A DNA stretch of 51,891 bases from positions 1 to 51,891 of the forward strand of contig JAKOEO010000016.1 of assembly GCA_022321325.1 (NCBI GenBank), read 5' to 3'. Every line of letters starts with the position of its first letter. Within the stretch, counting starts at the first letter, position 1. Below, in pieces: positions 8,584-17,605 of the stretch. This stretch comes from Candidatus Magnetominusculus sp. LBB02. Lineage in GTDB: Bacteria > Nitrospirota > Thermodesulfovibrionia > Thermodesulfovibrionales > Magnetobacteriaceae. The translations under genes and the position numbers were made by a program. The notes under the pieces are model-generated. The model searched no databases. It saw only the letters and a program-made list of their open reading frames with translations, and had not been told where the DNA came from.

Positions 8584-10073
8584 GCGGCCTCCAATTCAGG
8601 ATGGGGTTCATTGTCGATTACAACGTCTTGCTGCGGCAGTGCCGCCATTTCGCATGGACATGGCAGGAATAATTTCACCTCTGAACCTTCCCCCTGTTCG
8701 CTGTAAAACTCTACCCGCCCGCCATGTTCTTCCATAACCCTGAAGGTCATCGGCAGACCGAGGCCGGGGTGGTTTTGCTTTGTGGAGAAAAATGGCTCGA
8801 ACAATTTGGGCAGGTTCTCAGGCGGCACGCCCGGCCCGTTATCTTCTATAGTAAGAACGAATTCGTTTTCCTTGACCTCTGTGGTTATTTTCAGCAGGCC
8901 GCCCGTGGATTTAAACCCGTTTATAGCCTGAAAGGCGTTTGTTATTACATTCAGCACACAGGACTTAAACAAATCAGGGTCAACATTGAGAGTCATGTCG
9001 CTGCAGTAGTCTTTCATAATAACAATGCCGTCGGCCTCGGCCTTTGCCCATACGAGGGCTACGACATCCTCGAGGATGTCGTTTATCTGCGCCGTTTGAA
9101 GATTTAACTTCAACGTCCTGCTGTACTCGAGGAAATCGTTGACAAGTTTATTAAGCCTGTGGATTTCGTGTTTTATTCCGACGACTAGGGTGTTGAAATT
9201 CTCCAGTTTATCAGCGTCTTCCGGGGGATACTTGCCGCGTATATAGTCAATGGAAAGGCTGATAAAATTAAGCGGGTTTTTGATCTCATGCGCCATGTCG
9301 CGCGACAGTTTGCCAAGGCCGGATAGATGTTCGGCCTCTCTCAGGCGTTCCTCGAGGTTTCTGCTCTCGCCTAGTTTTTTAACCATGTAGTTGAAACTCT
9401 CTGAAAGCTGCCCTATCTCGTCATTTGACTTAACCGGTATTTGCTGGGTTAAATCCCCCGCCGACACACGCAGCGAGGCATCGGCAAGCCTTTTAATAGG
9501 CAGTGTATATCTGCGCGAGAACACAAGGGCAATAATCAAGCCGGTGGCAAACACCAGGATAATTGTCATAGTGCGTTTTACCGTATTGACTTTAATCAGG
9601 TCTGAAAAGTCATCTTTGTTTATCATTAAGTGGATGTAACCGTACTGCTGACCGTCGGCTACGACGGGGACGATGACATTATATGCCTTGCCTTCGTCAG
9701 AGACATGTTCGCCAAGCTCTGCCTTTATGACCATCTCCTTTCTTTTGTGCGAGATGGGTCTGCCGATTTTAGATTGATTGGTGCTGGCCACAATCTCGCT
9801 GTTATTGCTTATGATAGAGATTTCTTTGATGCCGCGTTTGTTTAACTCCGTAAGATACTGGGAGAGACGCGACTCATTTGTCTTTCCCGTAACCTCCTCA
9901 ACCCCGACCTGTATGGCCTTGGTAAGTTCTCCGGTCTGCCTTTCAACCTGCTGAAGGAGTTTGTGCTCTAATTGCAGATTAAATAGCACAAGCATGGATA
10001 TGATGGTGCATGTCAGGACGAGCATCATTGCAATCAGCTTTTTATTAAGCGACAGTGCAAAGGGATTTTTCAT
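8574..10073 (-). CDS. Membrane sensor histidine kinase, partner of the NtrC-type regulator
   Basis: A 499-residue kinase starting at the ATG at 10073; the frame also offers a TTG at 10082, and neither has a clear ribosome site. TM1 (about 13-32) and TM2 (about 167-187) enclose a periplasmic sensor domain of about 130 residues. A HAMP linker (188-240), an H-box with His262 (MAHEIKNPLNF), and a HATPase domain with DNGPGVP and GLGLPMTFRVMEEHGG follow. This layout is that of NtrB/ZraS-like kinases that pair with sigma54 activators, and the overlap with the activator gene supports this. The ligand is unknown. The gene is divergent from the periplasmic binding-protein gene at 10162, which might be a target or a co-sensor. 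Confidence 0.93.
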   Translation of the reverse strand: MKNPFALSLNKKLIAMMLVLTCTIISMLVLFNLQLEHKLLQQVERQTGELTKAIQVGVEEVTGKTNESRLSQYLTELNKRGIKEISIISNNSEIVASTNQSKIGRPISHKRKEMVIKAELGEHVSDEGKAYNVIVPVVADGQQYGYIHLMINKDDFSDLIKVNTVKRTMTIILVFATGLIIALVFSRRYTLPIKRLADASLRVSAGDLTQQIPVKSNDEIGQLSESFNYMVKKLGESRNLEERLREAEHLSGLGKLSRDMAHEIKNPLNFISLSIDYIRGKYPPEDADKLENFNTLVVGIKHEIHRLNKLVNDFLEYSRTLKLNLQTAQINDILEDVVALVWAKAEADGIVIMKDYCSDMTLNVDPDLFKSCVLNVITNAFQAINGFKSTGGLLKITTEVKENEFVLTIEDNGPGVPPENLPKLFEPFFSTKQNHPGLGLPMTFRVMEEHGGRVEFYSEQGEGSEVKLFLPCPCEMAALPQQDVVIDNEPHPELEAAWQ

Positions 10074-10161
10074 AACCAGCAATAATTATAACATATTATT
10101 GACCATAAAAATGTTATACTTGCATGACTATAATAAATTAAGGATCAGCAAGGAGGATAAA

Positions 10162-11346
10162 TTGAAACTGGCAAGGGCTGCGATTTTCGCATTGATATTG
10201 ACGGCGTTAGCGGTTGGAAACGCTTACTCAGAACAGAAAGGGAAAGAACAGCAAGGGCAGACGATAAAAGCAGCCCTTTTGTATAACGGCACCGGGCTTA
10301 TGGCCTCGATAGACGAACCTGCATACAGGGGCGCAATGCTGGCGGCAAAACTAATCAACGCCAAAGGCGGCATTTCAATAGGAGATAAGCTCATACCGTT
10401 TGAGCTTATACCTACAGATACAGCCTCCGACATCACAAGGGCGACGTCTGCCGCCCTTGACGAAAGAAATAAAGATGTCGCCGCGGTTATTGGCTATAGC
10501 GACGGCGCCTTCGTTATGTCTGCCGCATCTCCTTTTGTAGACAAAGGGATTCCTTATATATCTCCGGGGGCAACACTCCCATCGCTGCCCCAAACTCTTG
10601 GCGATAGGTTCTATATGACTGCCTACGGCGACGACGCCCAGGGCAGGGCGATGGCTGACTATACGTATAATAATCTAAACATAAAAAAGGTTGTGGTATG
10701 GACAGATACATCAATGGCATTCACTTTAGCCCTAAGCAACTCATTTAAACAGTGGTTCAGGGAATTGGGCGGGGTAGTCCTCTATGAGGATATTTTTAAA
10801 AGCGGCCAGCCAACGCCGCCGGGGATACCGGCAATGGTTGAACAGTTAAAGACGCACGAACTGCAGCCAGATGCCCTTTTTATTGCGGCAATTGACGAGC
10901 AGGCTGCCCTTGCGGTTAAACTACTGACAAATGCCGGCGTTACCATACCTATCCTAAGCGGAGATGGTTTTGACACGCCGCTTGTTGAAAAGGCTGAGAC
11001 CTCTAAGCCCATTAACGGCTTATACTTTAGCACACACTCTTTCAGGGAAGACAAGCGAAAAGAGGTAACAGACTTCATTGAGGCATACAAAAAGGAGTAT
11101 GGAAGTCCGCCGGCCAACGCCTATGCCGCCTTGGGCTTTGACGCCGTTAATCTGCTTGCAGACGCCGTAGGGCGCGCCGACCTTGCAGATAAGGACGCCA
11201 TATCAAAGGCGCTTTCCGAGACGAAAGGGTTTAAGGCCGTAACCGGAGCAATCACAATGAAACCATTTGCGCCGCCTGAAAAATCTATCGCTATTGCAGA
11301 GATAAAAGATGGGAAATTCACGGTTGTGCACACATGGAATCCTTAG
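10162..11346 (+). CDS. ABC-type periplasmic binding protein (Leu/Ile/Val-binding family)
   Basis: A 394-residue secreted protein of the type I periplasmic binding fold. The TTG at 10162 is chosen as start because AGGAGG (10151-10156) lies 5 bases before it and the protein then opens with a standard signal peptide ([20 protein letters not shown]). The mature part has the family signature near its start ([27 protein letters not shown]) and the later strand pattern [21 protein letters not shown] and [12 protein letters not shown]. No permease or ATPase gene is adjacent, so it either serves a transporter encoded elsewhere or acts as a ligand sensor. It is divergent from the kinase gene. A TATAAT at 10129-10134 may be its -10 box, without a good -35. 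Confidence 0.88.
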   Translation: MKLARAAIFALILTALAVGNAYSEQKGKEQQGQTIKAALLYNGTGLMASIDEPAYRGAMLAAKLINAKGGISIGDKLIPFELIPTDTASDITRATSAALDERNKDVAAVIGYSDGAFVMSAASPFVDKGIPYISPGATLPSLPQTLGDRFYMTAYGDDAQGRAMADYTYNNLNIKKVVVWTDTSMAFTLALSNSFKQWFRELGGVVLYEDIFKSGQPTPPGIPAMVEQLKTHELQPDALFIAAIDEQAALAVKLLTNAGVTIPILSGDGFDTPLVEKAETSKPINGLYFSTHSFREDKRKEVTDFIEAYKKEYGSPPANAYAALGFDAVNLLADAVGRADLADKDAISKALSETKGFKAVTGAITMKPFAPPEKSIAIAEIKDGKFTVVHTWNP

Positions 11347-11363
11347 ATAACGGAGGCAATAAT

Positions 11364-11897
11364 TTGTTTCACTCTACGACAATACTCTGCGTAAGGCGGG
11401 GCGGTGATGTTGCCATTGCCGGCGACGGGCAGGTTACCTTTGGGGCTACAGTTCTCAAACACAATGCAAAGAAGCTCAGAAGAATGTACAACGATAAGGT
11501 AGTGGCGGGATTTGCCGGGGCGACGGCGGACGCCTTTACGTTGTTTGAGAAATTCGAAGGGAAACTTGAGTCATACAGGGGAAATCTGGCGCGCGCCGCC
11601 GTTGAATTGGCAAAGGAATGGAGGACGGACAAGATTCTCAGGCGGCTTGAGGCCCTGCTTATCATAGCCGACAAGGACGTAACGCTGATAGTCTCTGGAA
11701 ACGGGGATGTTATTGAACCTGAGAGAGGCGTCTCATCTATAGGCTCAGGCGGGCCATATGCCCAGGCAGCGGCAAGGGCGCTATATGACAATACCGACCT
11801 GTCGGCAAAGGAAATCACCATGAAGGCAATGGAGATAGCTGCCGAGATTTGCATATATACGAATAAAAATATTATAGTCGAGGAACTCAATGGATAA
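11364..11897 (+). CDS. hslV: HslV (ClpQ), proteasome-like peptidase of the HslUV protease
   Basis: A 177-residue threonine peptidase. I use the TTG at 11364 because a GGAGG (11352-11356) precedes it and the product then begins MFHSTTI, matching the short FHxTTI propeptide seen in many bacterial HslV proteins; the first Thr of TTI is the expected nucleophile after processing. Family segments follow: [36 protein letters not shown], and [12 protein letters not shown]. It would form a double hexamer capped by HslU, cleaving unfolded cytoplasmic proteins. It overlaps hslU by 8 bases, the usual paired arrangement. Confidence 0.97.
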   Translation: MFHSTTILCVRRGGDVAIAGDGQVTFGATVLKHNAKKLRRMYNDKVVAGFAGATADAFTLFEKFEGKLESYRGNLARAAVELAKEWRTDKILRRLEALLIIADKDVTLIVSGNGDVIEPERGVSSIGSGGPYAQAAARALYDNTDLSAKEITMKAMEIAAEICIYTNKNIIVEELNG

Positions 11898-13230
11898 TCT
11901 TACACCAAGAAAGATAGTAGAAGAGCTGGATAAATATATAGTAGGCCAGAATAAGGCTAAGCGCGCAGTATCCATAGCGCTTAGAAACCGCTGGCGGCGT
12001 CAGAAACTCTCTGCCGACCTCAGGGACGAAGTCCTGCCGAAAAACATTATTATGATAGGACCTACGGGCGTTGGTAAGACAGAGATAGCCCGAAGGCTTG
12101 CAAAGCTCTCAGCCGCTCCATTTATCAAGGTAGAGGCATCGAAATTTACTGAGGTAGGCTATGTCGGCAGAGATGTGGAATCTATGATCAGAGACCTTAT
12201 GGAACTTGCCATAAATATGGTCAAAGAGGAGCATTTTGAAAAGATTCAGGAAAAGGCCAGGCTGCTGGCAGAGGAAAGGCTTCTTGACACGCTGCTTCCA
12301 CCGATGCGGCAGTCAAAGACTAATCCTGCCACTGCCGAGGACAAACAGAAGCAGTCTGAGACCAGGGAAAAGCTAAGGGAGAAACTCAAGGACGGCAAGT
12401 TTGAAAATAAATACGTTGACATTGACGTAAAAGAGAAGGTGATGCCGTTTGGGGTTATCTCCAATATGGGCATGGACGACCTTGAGATGAATATAAAGGA
12501 GATACTTGGGAATTTCCTGCCTGAAAAACAGAAGAAAAAGAAGATGAAAGTCCCTGATGCCTATACGCAGTTCACAAAAGAAGAGGCGGGCAAGCTGATA
12601 GATATGGAGAAGGTTACCAAAGAGGCCATCCAGAGGACAGAGCAGTCCGGCATAGTGTTTATTGACGAGATAGACAAGATAGCAAGCAAGGGGCAGTCGC
12701 ACGGCCCGGACGTATCGAGAGAGGGCGTTCAGCGCGATATGCTGCCCATTGTCGAGGGCACTACTGTAACGACAAAGCACGGCCCTGTCAAGACTGACCA
12801 TGTGCTTTTCATAGCGGCGGGGGCATTTCATGTATCTAAACCCTCTGACCTTATCCCTGAGCTTCAGGGGCGTTTCCCTATAAGGGTGGAACTTGAGGCG
12901 CTGGGCAAGGACGAGTTCATACGCATATTGACCGAACCCAGCAACGCGCTGATAAAACAGTACGTGGCACTTCTGAACACAGAGGCGATTGAGCTTGAAT
13001 TCCTGCATGAAAGCATCGTGGAGATTGCGGAGATAGCCGCATCGGTAAATGAAAGGACAGAAAATATAGGCGCCAGACGCCTTCACACGGTGCTGGAAAA
13101 GCTGCTTGAGGACATCTCTTTCGACGCCCCTGAATTGTCGCCTGCAAAGATAGTGGTAGACTGTAAGATGGTGCGGGATAAACTCTCGGAAATAGTAAAG
13201 AACGAGGATTTAAGCAGATATATTTTATAA
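11890..13230 (+). CDS. hslU: HslU (ClpY), AAA+ unfoldase of the HslUV protease
   Basis: A 446-residue AAA+ ATPase, the usual length. Walker A is GPTGVGKT (57-64), the pore loop GYVGRDVES follows, an intermediate I domain rich in Lys and Glu occupies about 110-240, and Walker [10 protein letters not shown] comes next, then sensor and C-domain segments ([20 protein letters not shown]). The protein ends in EDLSRYIL, the conserved tail that docks into HslV. It overlaps hslV by 8 bases, so the two are translated together. ATP-driven unfolding and feeding of substrates into HslV is the known family role. Confidence 0.97.
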   Translation: MDNLTPRKIVEELDKYIVGQNKAKRAVSIALRNRWRRQKLSADLRDEVLPKNIIMIGPTGVGKTEIARRLAKLSAAPFIKVEASKFTEVGYVGRDVESMIRDLMELAINMVKEEHFEKIQEKARLLAEERLLDTLLPPMRQSKTNPATAEDKQKQSETREKLREKLKDGKFENKYVDIDVKEKVMPFGVISNMGMDDLEMNIKEILGNFLPEKQKKKKMKVPDAYTQFTKEEAGKLIDMEKVTKEAIQRTEQSGIVFIDEIDKIASKGQSHGPDVSREGVQRDMLPIVEGTTVTTKHGPVKTDHVLFIAAGAFHVSKPSDLIPELQGRFPIRVELEALGKDEFIRILTEPSNALIKQYVALLNTEAIELEFLHESIVEIAEIAASVNERTENIGARRLHTVLEKLLEDISFDAPELSPAKIVVDCKMVRDKLSEIVKNEDLSRYIL

Positions 13231-13244
13231 CGCGAGATAACCTT

Positions 13245-13925
13245 TTGCGTAGAACAGCAGTACTTATTATATTGGCGGCGCTTATAATCGTCAGTGGCTG
13301 TACGTCCGCGGTAAGGCCGCCTCGAAGGGCAGTGCGCGTCCCTGAAACCCCGGCTGTGGATAAGACAATGATGGTCGCCTCATGGTATGGTCCTGATTTT
13401 CACGGCAAATGCACCGCATCAGGGGAAGTATATGACATGTATGCCATGACGGCTGCTCATAAGACACTGCCGTTTGGCACTATTTTGCGGCTGACAAATC
13501 CTGATACCGGCGCCACGACAACAGTAACAATAAATGACAGGGGGCCGTTTGTATCAGGAAGGGACCTGGATTTATCGTATCGGGCGGCAAAAGAAGTAGG
13601 CGTCATTGGCCCGGGCGTTGCTGCTATTTCTGTACAGTACATTGGCCGCGATATGAAATATGCCAAATACATCAGGGTCTCCGAGACCCGCGCAGCCTCT
13701 TATACGATACAGATAGCTTCCTATGAATACAGGCCGAGCGCCGAGAAACTAAAGACCGCTGTTGAACAGTCATACCCAGGGGCGTTTATCAAGCAAGTTG
13801 CCGTAAACGGCAAGACGTACTACAAGGTCAGAGTAGGCCGCTATACCAGCAAGGAAAAGGCAATGTCCGAGGCTAAACACTTCGCCAATGAAGGATATGA
13901 TACCTACGTAACGCCAAACGACTAA
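13245..13925 (+). CDS. rlpA: RlpA-like septal lipoprotein with DPBB and SPOR domains
   Basis: A 226-residue lipoprotein starting at a TTG, with lipobox VSGC. The double-psi beta-barrel domain (about 45-130) begins ASWYGPDFHGK and has the segment GEVYDMYAMTAAH, in which Glu, Asp (+3) and His (+8 further) match the spacing of the catalytic residues known from the Pseudomonas aeruginosa lytic transglycosylase RlpA; INDRGPF and RDLDLSYRAA follow. The C-terminal SPOR domain (about 150-225, starting YTIQIASYE) binds denuded glycan at the division site. It therefore probably trims peptidoglycan at septa. It lies 14 bases after hslU and 15 before argB. Confidence 0.9.
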   Translation: MRRTAVLIILAALIIVSGCTSAVRPPRRAVRVPETPAVDKTMMVASWYGPDFHGKCTASGEVYDMYAMTAAHKTLPFGTILRLTNPDTGATTTVTINDRGPFVSGRDLDLSYRAAKEVGVIGPGVAAISVQYIGRDMKYAKYIRVSETRAASYTIQIASYEYRPSAEKLKTAVEQSYPGAFIKQVAVNGKTYYKVRVGRYTSKEKAMSEAKHFANEGYDTYVTPND

Positions 13926-13940
13926 ACAATGGAGGCAGCA

Positions 13941-14804
13941 ATGAACTCTCTCATAGAAAAGGCCGGGGTACTGATAGAGGCCCTGCCGTATATTCGTAAA
14001 TTCTACAAAAAGACCTTCGTGATAAAATATGGCGGGGCAGCCCAAACAGACGGGGCGCTTAAAGCGGCATTTTCTCAAAACATCGTACTATTTAACCACA
14101 TAGGGATAAACACGGTAATTGTCCACGGCGGCGGGCCGGCAATTTCAACGACAATGGCTCGGATGGGGAAATCCCCGGAGTTCATACAAGGCCACCGGGT
14201 TACTGACAAGGATACGATGGACATTGTGGAGATGGTGCTTGGCGGCCTGATAAACAAGGAAATCGTATCTCTTATCAACCGAGCCGGCGGCAGAGCCGCA
14301 GGAATAACGGGAAAGGACGGCGGCCTGATTACCGCAAAGAAGAAGTTCTTACAGTCCGGCCTCGCCCCGATTGACATAGGGCAGGTAGGCAAGGTAGTTG
14401 AAATAAACCCGGCAATTCTTCATAGCCTCGGCTCCGATGGATTTATCCCCGTCATCGCCCCGATAGGCGAATCCGCAGAGGGCGAAACACTCAATATCAA
14501 TGCCGACTTTGCGGCATCGGCAATTGCGGGCGCTCTAAAGGCCGAAAAATTGATACTTCTGACTGACACCCCCGGCATTTTGGACAAAAACGGCAACACC
14601 ATCTCTACAATACGAAAAGCAGATTCCATGACTTATACCGAAGACGGCACAATTAGCGGCGGGATGCTGCCTAAGATAAATGCCTGCATTGAGGCCCTTG
14701 ACGCCGGAGTCGGCAAAATTCATATCATAGACGGGCGAATCCCCAACAGCCTCCTGCTGGAGATATTTACACAAGAGGGGATTGGCACAGAAATTGTGTT
14801 GTAA
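13941..14804 (+). CDS. argB: Acetylglutamate kinase
   Basis: A 287-residue enzyme phosphorylating N-acetyl-L-glutamate, the second step of arginine synthesis. The ATG at 13941 is preferred over the one at 13929 because GGAGG (13931-13935) lies between them with correct spacing. Family motifs: FVIKYGGAAQ at the nucleotide site, VIVHGGGPAIS, and the substrate site NINADFAASAIAGALKAEKLILLTDTPG. The N-terminal helix before the first strand (ALPYIRKFYKKT) is the extension found in hexameric, arginine-inhibited enzymes, so feedback inhibition is likely. No other arg gene is in the window. Confidence 0.96.
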   Translation: MNSLIEKAGVLIEALPYIRKFYKKTFVIKYGGAAQTDGALKAAFSQNIVLFNHIGINTVIVHGGGPAISTTMARMGKSPEFIQGHRVTDKDTMDIVEMVLGGLINKEIVSLINRAGGRAAGITGKDGGLITAKKKFLQSGLAPIDIGQVGKVVEINPAILHSLGSDGFIPVIAPIGESAEGETLNINADFAASAIAGALKAEKLILLTDTPGILDKNGNTISTIRKADSMTYTEDGTISGGMLPKINACIEALDAGVGKIHIIDGRIPNSLLLEIFTQEGIGTEIVL

Positions 14805-14818
14805 ATCTACCGTACAAT

Positions 14819-14840
14819 TACCGGGCCGACAATGGCCGGT
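14819..14840. terminator. Hairpin between convergent argB and the DUF3786 gene
   Basis: The arms ACCGGgCC and GGCCGGT pair with one bulged G around a 6-base loop. It lies between two convergent genes and is followed by an AT-rich stretch but no real T-run, so it may serve both strands weakly. Confidence 0.35.
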
Positions 14841-14843
14841 GCA

Positions 14844-15614
14844 TTATTTCGGGCAGAGGCTGTCGCCTAATGTTATTGACAGCTCCCTTAGCAGAAACAC
14901 GAGGGATTCTATGTCGAGGTATTTCTCCGCCGTGCTGTCAAACAGCACCTTTATCTCCGGCTGGAACTCTTCGTCGGACTGCCAGTACAGGATTAGAATT
15001 GGAATCTTAGGCAGGAGATATAGCTTCCATGCAGCGTTGGACGGCTGCCCCTCCACCTCTTCGGCGCCGAGCGCCCTAAGCGCCGCAACCGATGCCGCAT
15101 AGTCCTTTATAAACATCTCGGTAAGCGGACTTTCGCACTCTTTCTTAAATGCCCCAATTTTTACTATCCCCATTCTCAGGCGGTCAAACGAGACCCAGTC
15201 GTTTGATAGCTCAGAGTGCTCTGCGGTTTTGATATAAATAAGAAGAAGGATTTTTATCCACAGGCTGACAGCCGCACCAGAGTCTACGCTGCCGTCGTAT
15301 CTGACAATATAATCCCTGCCGAGACATTTAATAGTTATGCCATCGCCGCCCTCTAAAGCCCCTGTGGCCGCGGCAGCCTTTCTGAGGTCGAGCCTGCCAG
15401 TCTCTTCTTTGAGCTTGTCGAACATTGCCTCTGTAACGTCAAGTTTTGTGACGCTGCCCTCTAATCTGCCAAGCGTATCCTCGTTTAAATGCGGGCAGGC
15501 CGCAAGCAGAGCGCTTCCCTTGACAACCGCAATGGCAAAGGCCATGCAGGTCTTCTGGCCACAGGCAGCACAGTTTGTCTTTGGCAGTTCTTTATATAGC
15601 TCTATAGTGTTCAT
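14844..15614 (-). CDS. DUF3786 protein with an N-terminal four-Cys iron-sulfur motif
   Basis: A 256-residue protein. I start at the ATG at 15614 (MNTIELYKELPKTNCAACGQ) because this N-terminus matches related proteins; an ATG 8 codons upstream (15638) is possible but sits against a terminator. Cys15, Cys18, Cys23 and Cys40 have the Cx2Cx4Cx16C spacing of the [4Fe-4S] motif of corrinoid iron-sulfur protein (AcsC/CdhE) subunits. The rest resembles DUF3786, a domain found mostly in anaerobes next to C1 or corrinoid metabolism genes. There is no methyltransferase or corrinoid gene nearby, so the function is open. A strong hairpin lies just upstream and no promoter is evident. Confidence 0.75.
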   Translation of the reverse strand: MNTIELYKELPKTNCAACGQKTCMAFAIAVVKGSALLAACPHLNEDTLGRLEGSVTKLDVTEAMFDKLKEETGRLDLRKAAAATGALEGGDGITIKCLGRDYIVRYDGSVDSGAAVSLWIKILLLIYIKTAEHSELSNDWVSFDRLRMGIVKIGAFKKECESPLTEMFIKDYAASVAALRALGAEEVEGQPSNAAWKLYLLPKIPILILYWQSDEEFQPEIKVLFDSTAEKYLDIESLVFLLRELSITLGDSLCPK

Positions 15615-15641
15615 CTTGTGACTTAACGACAATGCCATAAT

Positions 15642-15676
15642 AAAAATCCGGCACTTGTACTAAATGCCGGATTTTT
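15642..15676 (-). terminator. Intrinsic terminator after the FabG-like gene
   Basis: A perfect 12-base stem (AAAAATCCGGCA with its complement) around an 11-base loop. On the minus strand the stem ends in five T residues, 25 bases after the end of the reductase gene. The A-rich outer arms make it usable on both strands. Confidence 0.8.
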
Positions 15677-15700
15677 AGATACCTCTGTATGGCTATCGGC

Positions 15701-16444
15701 TTATATTCTCATGCCGCCGTCAACTTCGATTACCCTGCCGGTGAAGAAATCGTTCTCTACGATAAACTTTACCGCCTTTGAGATCTCTTCCATCTCGCCA
15801 AGCCTGCCTGCCGGTATTTTTTCGATTATTTTATCAAGCACATCCTGACGGATTTTTGCCACCATCTCCGTGTTGATGTAGCCGGGGGCGATTGCGCCAA
15901 CTCTGATACCGTATCTGGAGAGTTCCTTGCCCCATGTGACGGTCATTGAGTCAACGGCTGATTTGGTTGCCGAGTAGTTGGTCTGGCCGAGGTTTCCCGC
16001 ACGGCTGATTGAAGAGATATTTACGATAACGCCCTTTTTACCGCTTTTTACCATATGATACGCGGCCTCGCGAGCGCAGAGAAACACGCCGGTAAGGTTT
16101 ACGTTAATGACCTTTTCCCAGTTTGCAAAAGGAAACTTGGTTATCTCCTCGCCCTTCTGCCTGATAAAAAGCGCGTCGGCGGTTATGCCGGCATTATTGA
16201 TAAGTACGTCTGCCGCGCCGTGGTCTGCCGAGTATGAGTTAAAAAATGCCTCAACTTCCGATTCCTTTGTAACGTCAAGAATCTTACCGTCTATGCCGGT
16301 CTCCGCCTTCAGAGTGTCAAGATTTTCCTGAATTACGTCCACTACGAAGGGATTGGCCCCCGCGTTTTTCATATCCACCGCAAACTTCCTGCCCATGCCT
16401 CTGCCGCCGCCCGTGATCAGTACATTCTTTCCAGCTAAATCCAT
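15701..16444 (-). CDS. fabG: Short-chain dehydrogenase, FabG/PhaB-like 3-oxoacyl reductase
   Basis: A 247-residue NAD(P)H-dependent reductase. The cofactor loop is TGGGRGMGR, followed by NNAG, the catalytic Ser in VNISSISRAG, and YSATK with the catalytic Tyr and Lys; the C-terminus IEVDGGMRI is typical. It probably reduces 3-oxoacyl-ACP or acetoacetyl-CoA, but the short-chain family is broad and the gene stands alone rather than in a fatty-acid cluster, so the substrate is an inference. GGAGGAG precedes the ATG and a near-consensus promoter lies upstream. Confidence 0.88.
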   Translation of the reverse strand: MDLAGKNVLITGGGRGMGRKFAVDMKNAGANPFVVDVIQENLDTLKAETGIDGKILDVTKESEVEAFFNSYSADHGAADVLINNAGITADALFIRQKGEEITKFPFANWEKVINVNLTGVFLCAREAAYHMVKSGKKGVIVNISSISRAGNLGQTNYSATKSAVDSMTVTWGKELSRYGIRVGAIAPGYINTEMVAKIRQDVLDKIIEKIPAGRLGEMEEISKAVKFIVENDFFTGRVIEVDGGMRI

Positions 16445-16506
16445 TAAGTGTCTCCTCCTTTGATTTTATTTATTGTTGTAATATACCCACAAAAAGTAGC
16501 GCACTT

Positions 16507-16535
16507 AGTATATAACGAGGCAATGATTTTGTCAA
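16507..16535 (-). promoter_or_regulatory. Strong sigma70-like promoter of the FabG-like gene
   Basis: On the minus strand TTGACA (16535-16530), a 17-base spacer, and TATACT (16512-16507), giving a leader of about 55 bases before the ATG at 16444. Confidence 0.65.
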
Positions 16536-16589
16536 GGATTCGATTGCCTGATAAAAAACAGGGAAAAAATATTTAAAGCTGTTGAGTGC

Positions 16590-16692
16590 GGCATAGCGGT
16601 CAGGATTTCGTAGGACGATGTCCCCTGCGTACCGCCAACCGGTCTGCCACGAGTAAAATTGAGGTACTGTGCCTTGCAAGCGTTGGCCGGTT
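16590..16692. other. Structured intergenic stretch, possible leader or small RNA
   Basis: The 328-base gap between the reductase gene and the DUF350 gene has no credible coding region. Bases 16596-16635 can fold as GCGGT/ACCGC closing an inner hairpin (CGTAGGAC, loop GAT, GTCC and TGCG with a two-base bulge). A second pair of arms, AACCGG (16637-16642) and CCGGTT (16687-16692), encloses the next 44 bases. It matches no riboswitch class I know. It precedes the plus-strand cassette and may be its leader. Confidence 0.3.
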
Positions 16693-16772
16693 TGACGAAA
16701 ACGGTTTAAATGTGATAGCGTAGGTGCAAATTCTGAATTTGCCGGATTGTGATTTTACAGAGGGGATAGCGC

Positions 16773-17591
16773 ATGGAAAGGTATCTGTATGACCTTGTGG
16801 ATATTCTTATAGTTGTGTTTTTTCTTTTTGTATCGAAAAAGACGGCTGATTTTCTAACGAAATTTAATGACGACGATGCGGTGGAAAAGGGCGGCAATGC
16901 TGCCGTTGCCCTGTGGCGTTTTGGGCAATATTTCGGAATAGCGGTTGCAATGGCCGGCCTTCTGGGCAGCGAATCATCCCTGACCGGCGTGCTGTCATTC
17001 TTTTTAAGCGGGGCGCTTGTTACCTTGCTCTTTTTCCTCTCACACTATATTAACAGGTACCTGTTTCTTTTGGGCATAGACCAGAATAAGCGCATTGCAG
17101 ATGGCAACGCCGCAGTCGGTATGGTTGAGTGTGGGATATATCTGGCGTCTGGTCTGGTTTTAAATGGGGCGCTCTCTGGCGGCGGCGGGGGATTTATATC
17201 CACTATAGTATTTTTTGCGCTTGCCGATTTTGTCATGGCGCTTGCTTTTTTAGCTGCGCAAAAGATATTTCATATTGGAATAAAAAGTGAGATTGAAGGC
17301 GGCAATTTTAGCGCCGGCATTGTCCTTGCCGGGGTTATCATATCCTATGCGCTGATTCTTCGGTCAAGCGTTACCGGGGATTTTATTGGATGGGGACGCG
17401 GCGTAATGTCGTTTTCTGCAAGCGCCTTCATTGGGCTGGCCTTTCTGATTATAGTTCAGAAGGCAGCCACCTATATATTTCTTCCCGGCACTACGCTCTC
17501 TGAACAGATAAAAAACCGCAACGCCGCCGCTGTTATCGTTGTAGAGGCAATTTCTCTTTCGGTTGCCATTGTCATAGGTCAGATTATGTGA
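16773..17591 (+). CDS. DUF350 integral membrane protein (YjfL-like, duplicated domain)
   Basis: A 272-residue membrane protein with about eight hydrophobic helices. It is made of two DUF350 units in tandem; equivalents are the loops VEKGGNAAVALWRFGQYFGIA, IADGNAAVGMVECGIYLASG, EGGNFSAGIVLAGVIISYA and IKNRNAAAVIVVEAISLS, i.e. the recurring G/R-N-x-A-x-x-x-x pattern at the start of helices. Function of DUF350 is unknown. AGAGGGG precedes the ATG. It heads a three-gene run with a lipoprotein and a glutathionylspermidine-synthase-like enzyme, the same combination as yjfL, yjfM and yjfC of enterobacteria, so the three products probably act together at the inner membrane. Confidence 0.85.
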   Translation: MERYLYDLVDILIVVFFLFVSKKTADFLTKFNDDDAVEKGGNAAVALWRFGQYFGIAVAMAGLLGSESSLTGVLSFFLSGALVTLLFFLSHYINRYLFLLGIDQNKRIADGNAAVGMVECGIYLASGLVLNGALSGGGGGFISTIVFFALADFVMALAFLAAQKIFHIGIKSEIEGGNFSAGIVLAGVIISYALILRSSVTGDFIGWGRGVMSFSASAFIGLAFLIIVQKAATYIFLPGTTLSEQIKNRNAAAVIVVEAISLSVAIVIGQIM

Positions 17592-17605
17592 CATGATGGT
17601 GTGCC

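Noticed and set aside
11369-11890. Minus-strand frame covering nearly all of hslV
   Set aside because: Low-complexity Ser/Ala/Pro translation that mirrors the codons of hslV.
12373-13086. Minus-strand frame of 237 codons inside hslU
   Set aside because: Antisense to a fully conserved gene, with no recognisable protein features.
14782-15102. Plus-strand frame of 106 codons after argB
   Set aside because: It lies antisense to the DUF3786 gene, crosses the terminator hairpin and has no ribosome site.
16470-16679. Minus-strand frame of 69 codons in the 328-base gap
   Set aside because: It would run through the near-consensus promoter of the reductase gene and has no ribosome site; the stretch folds well instead.
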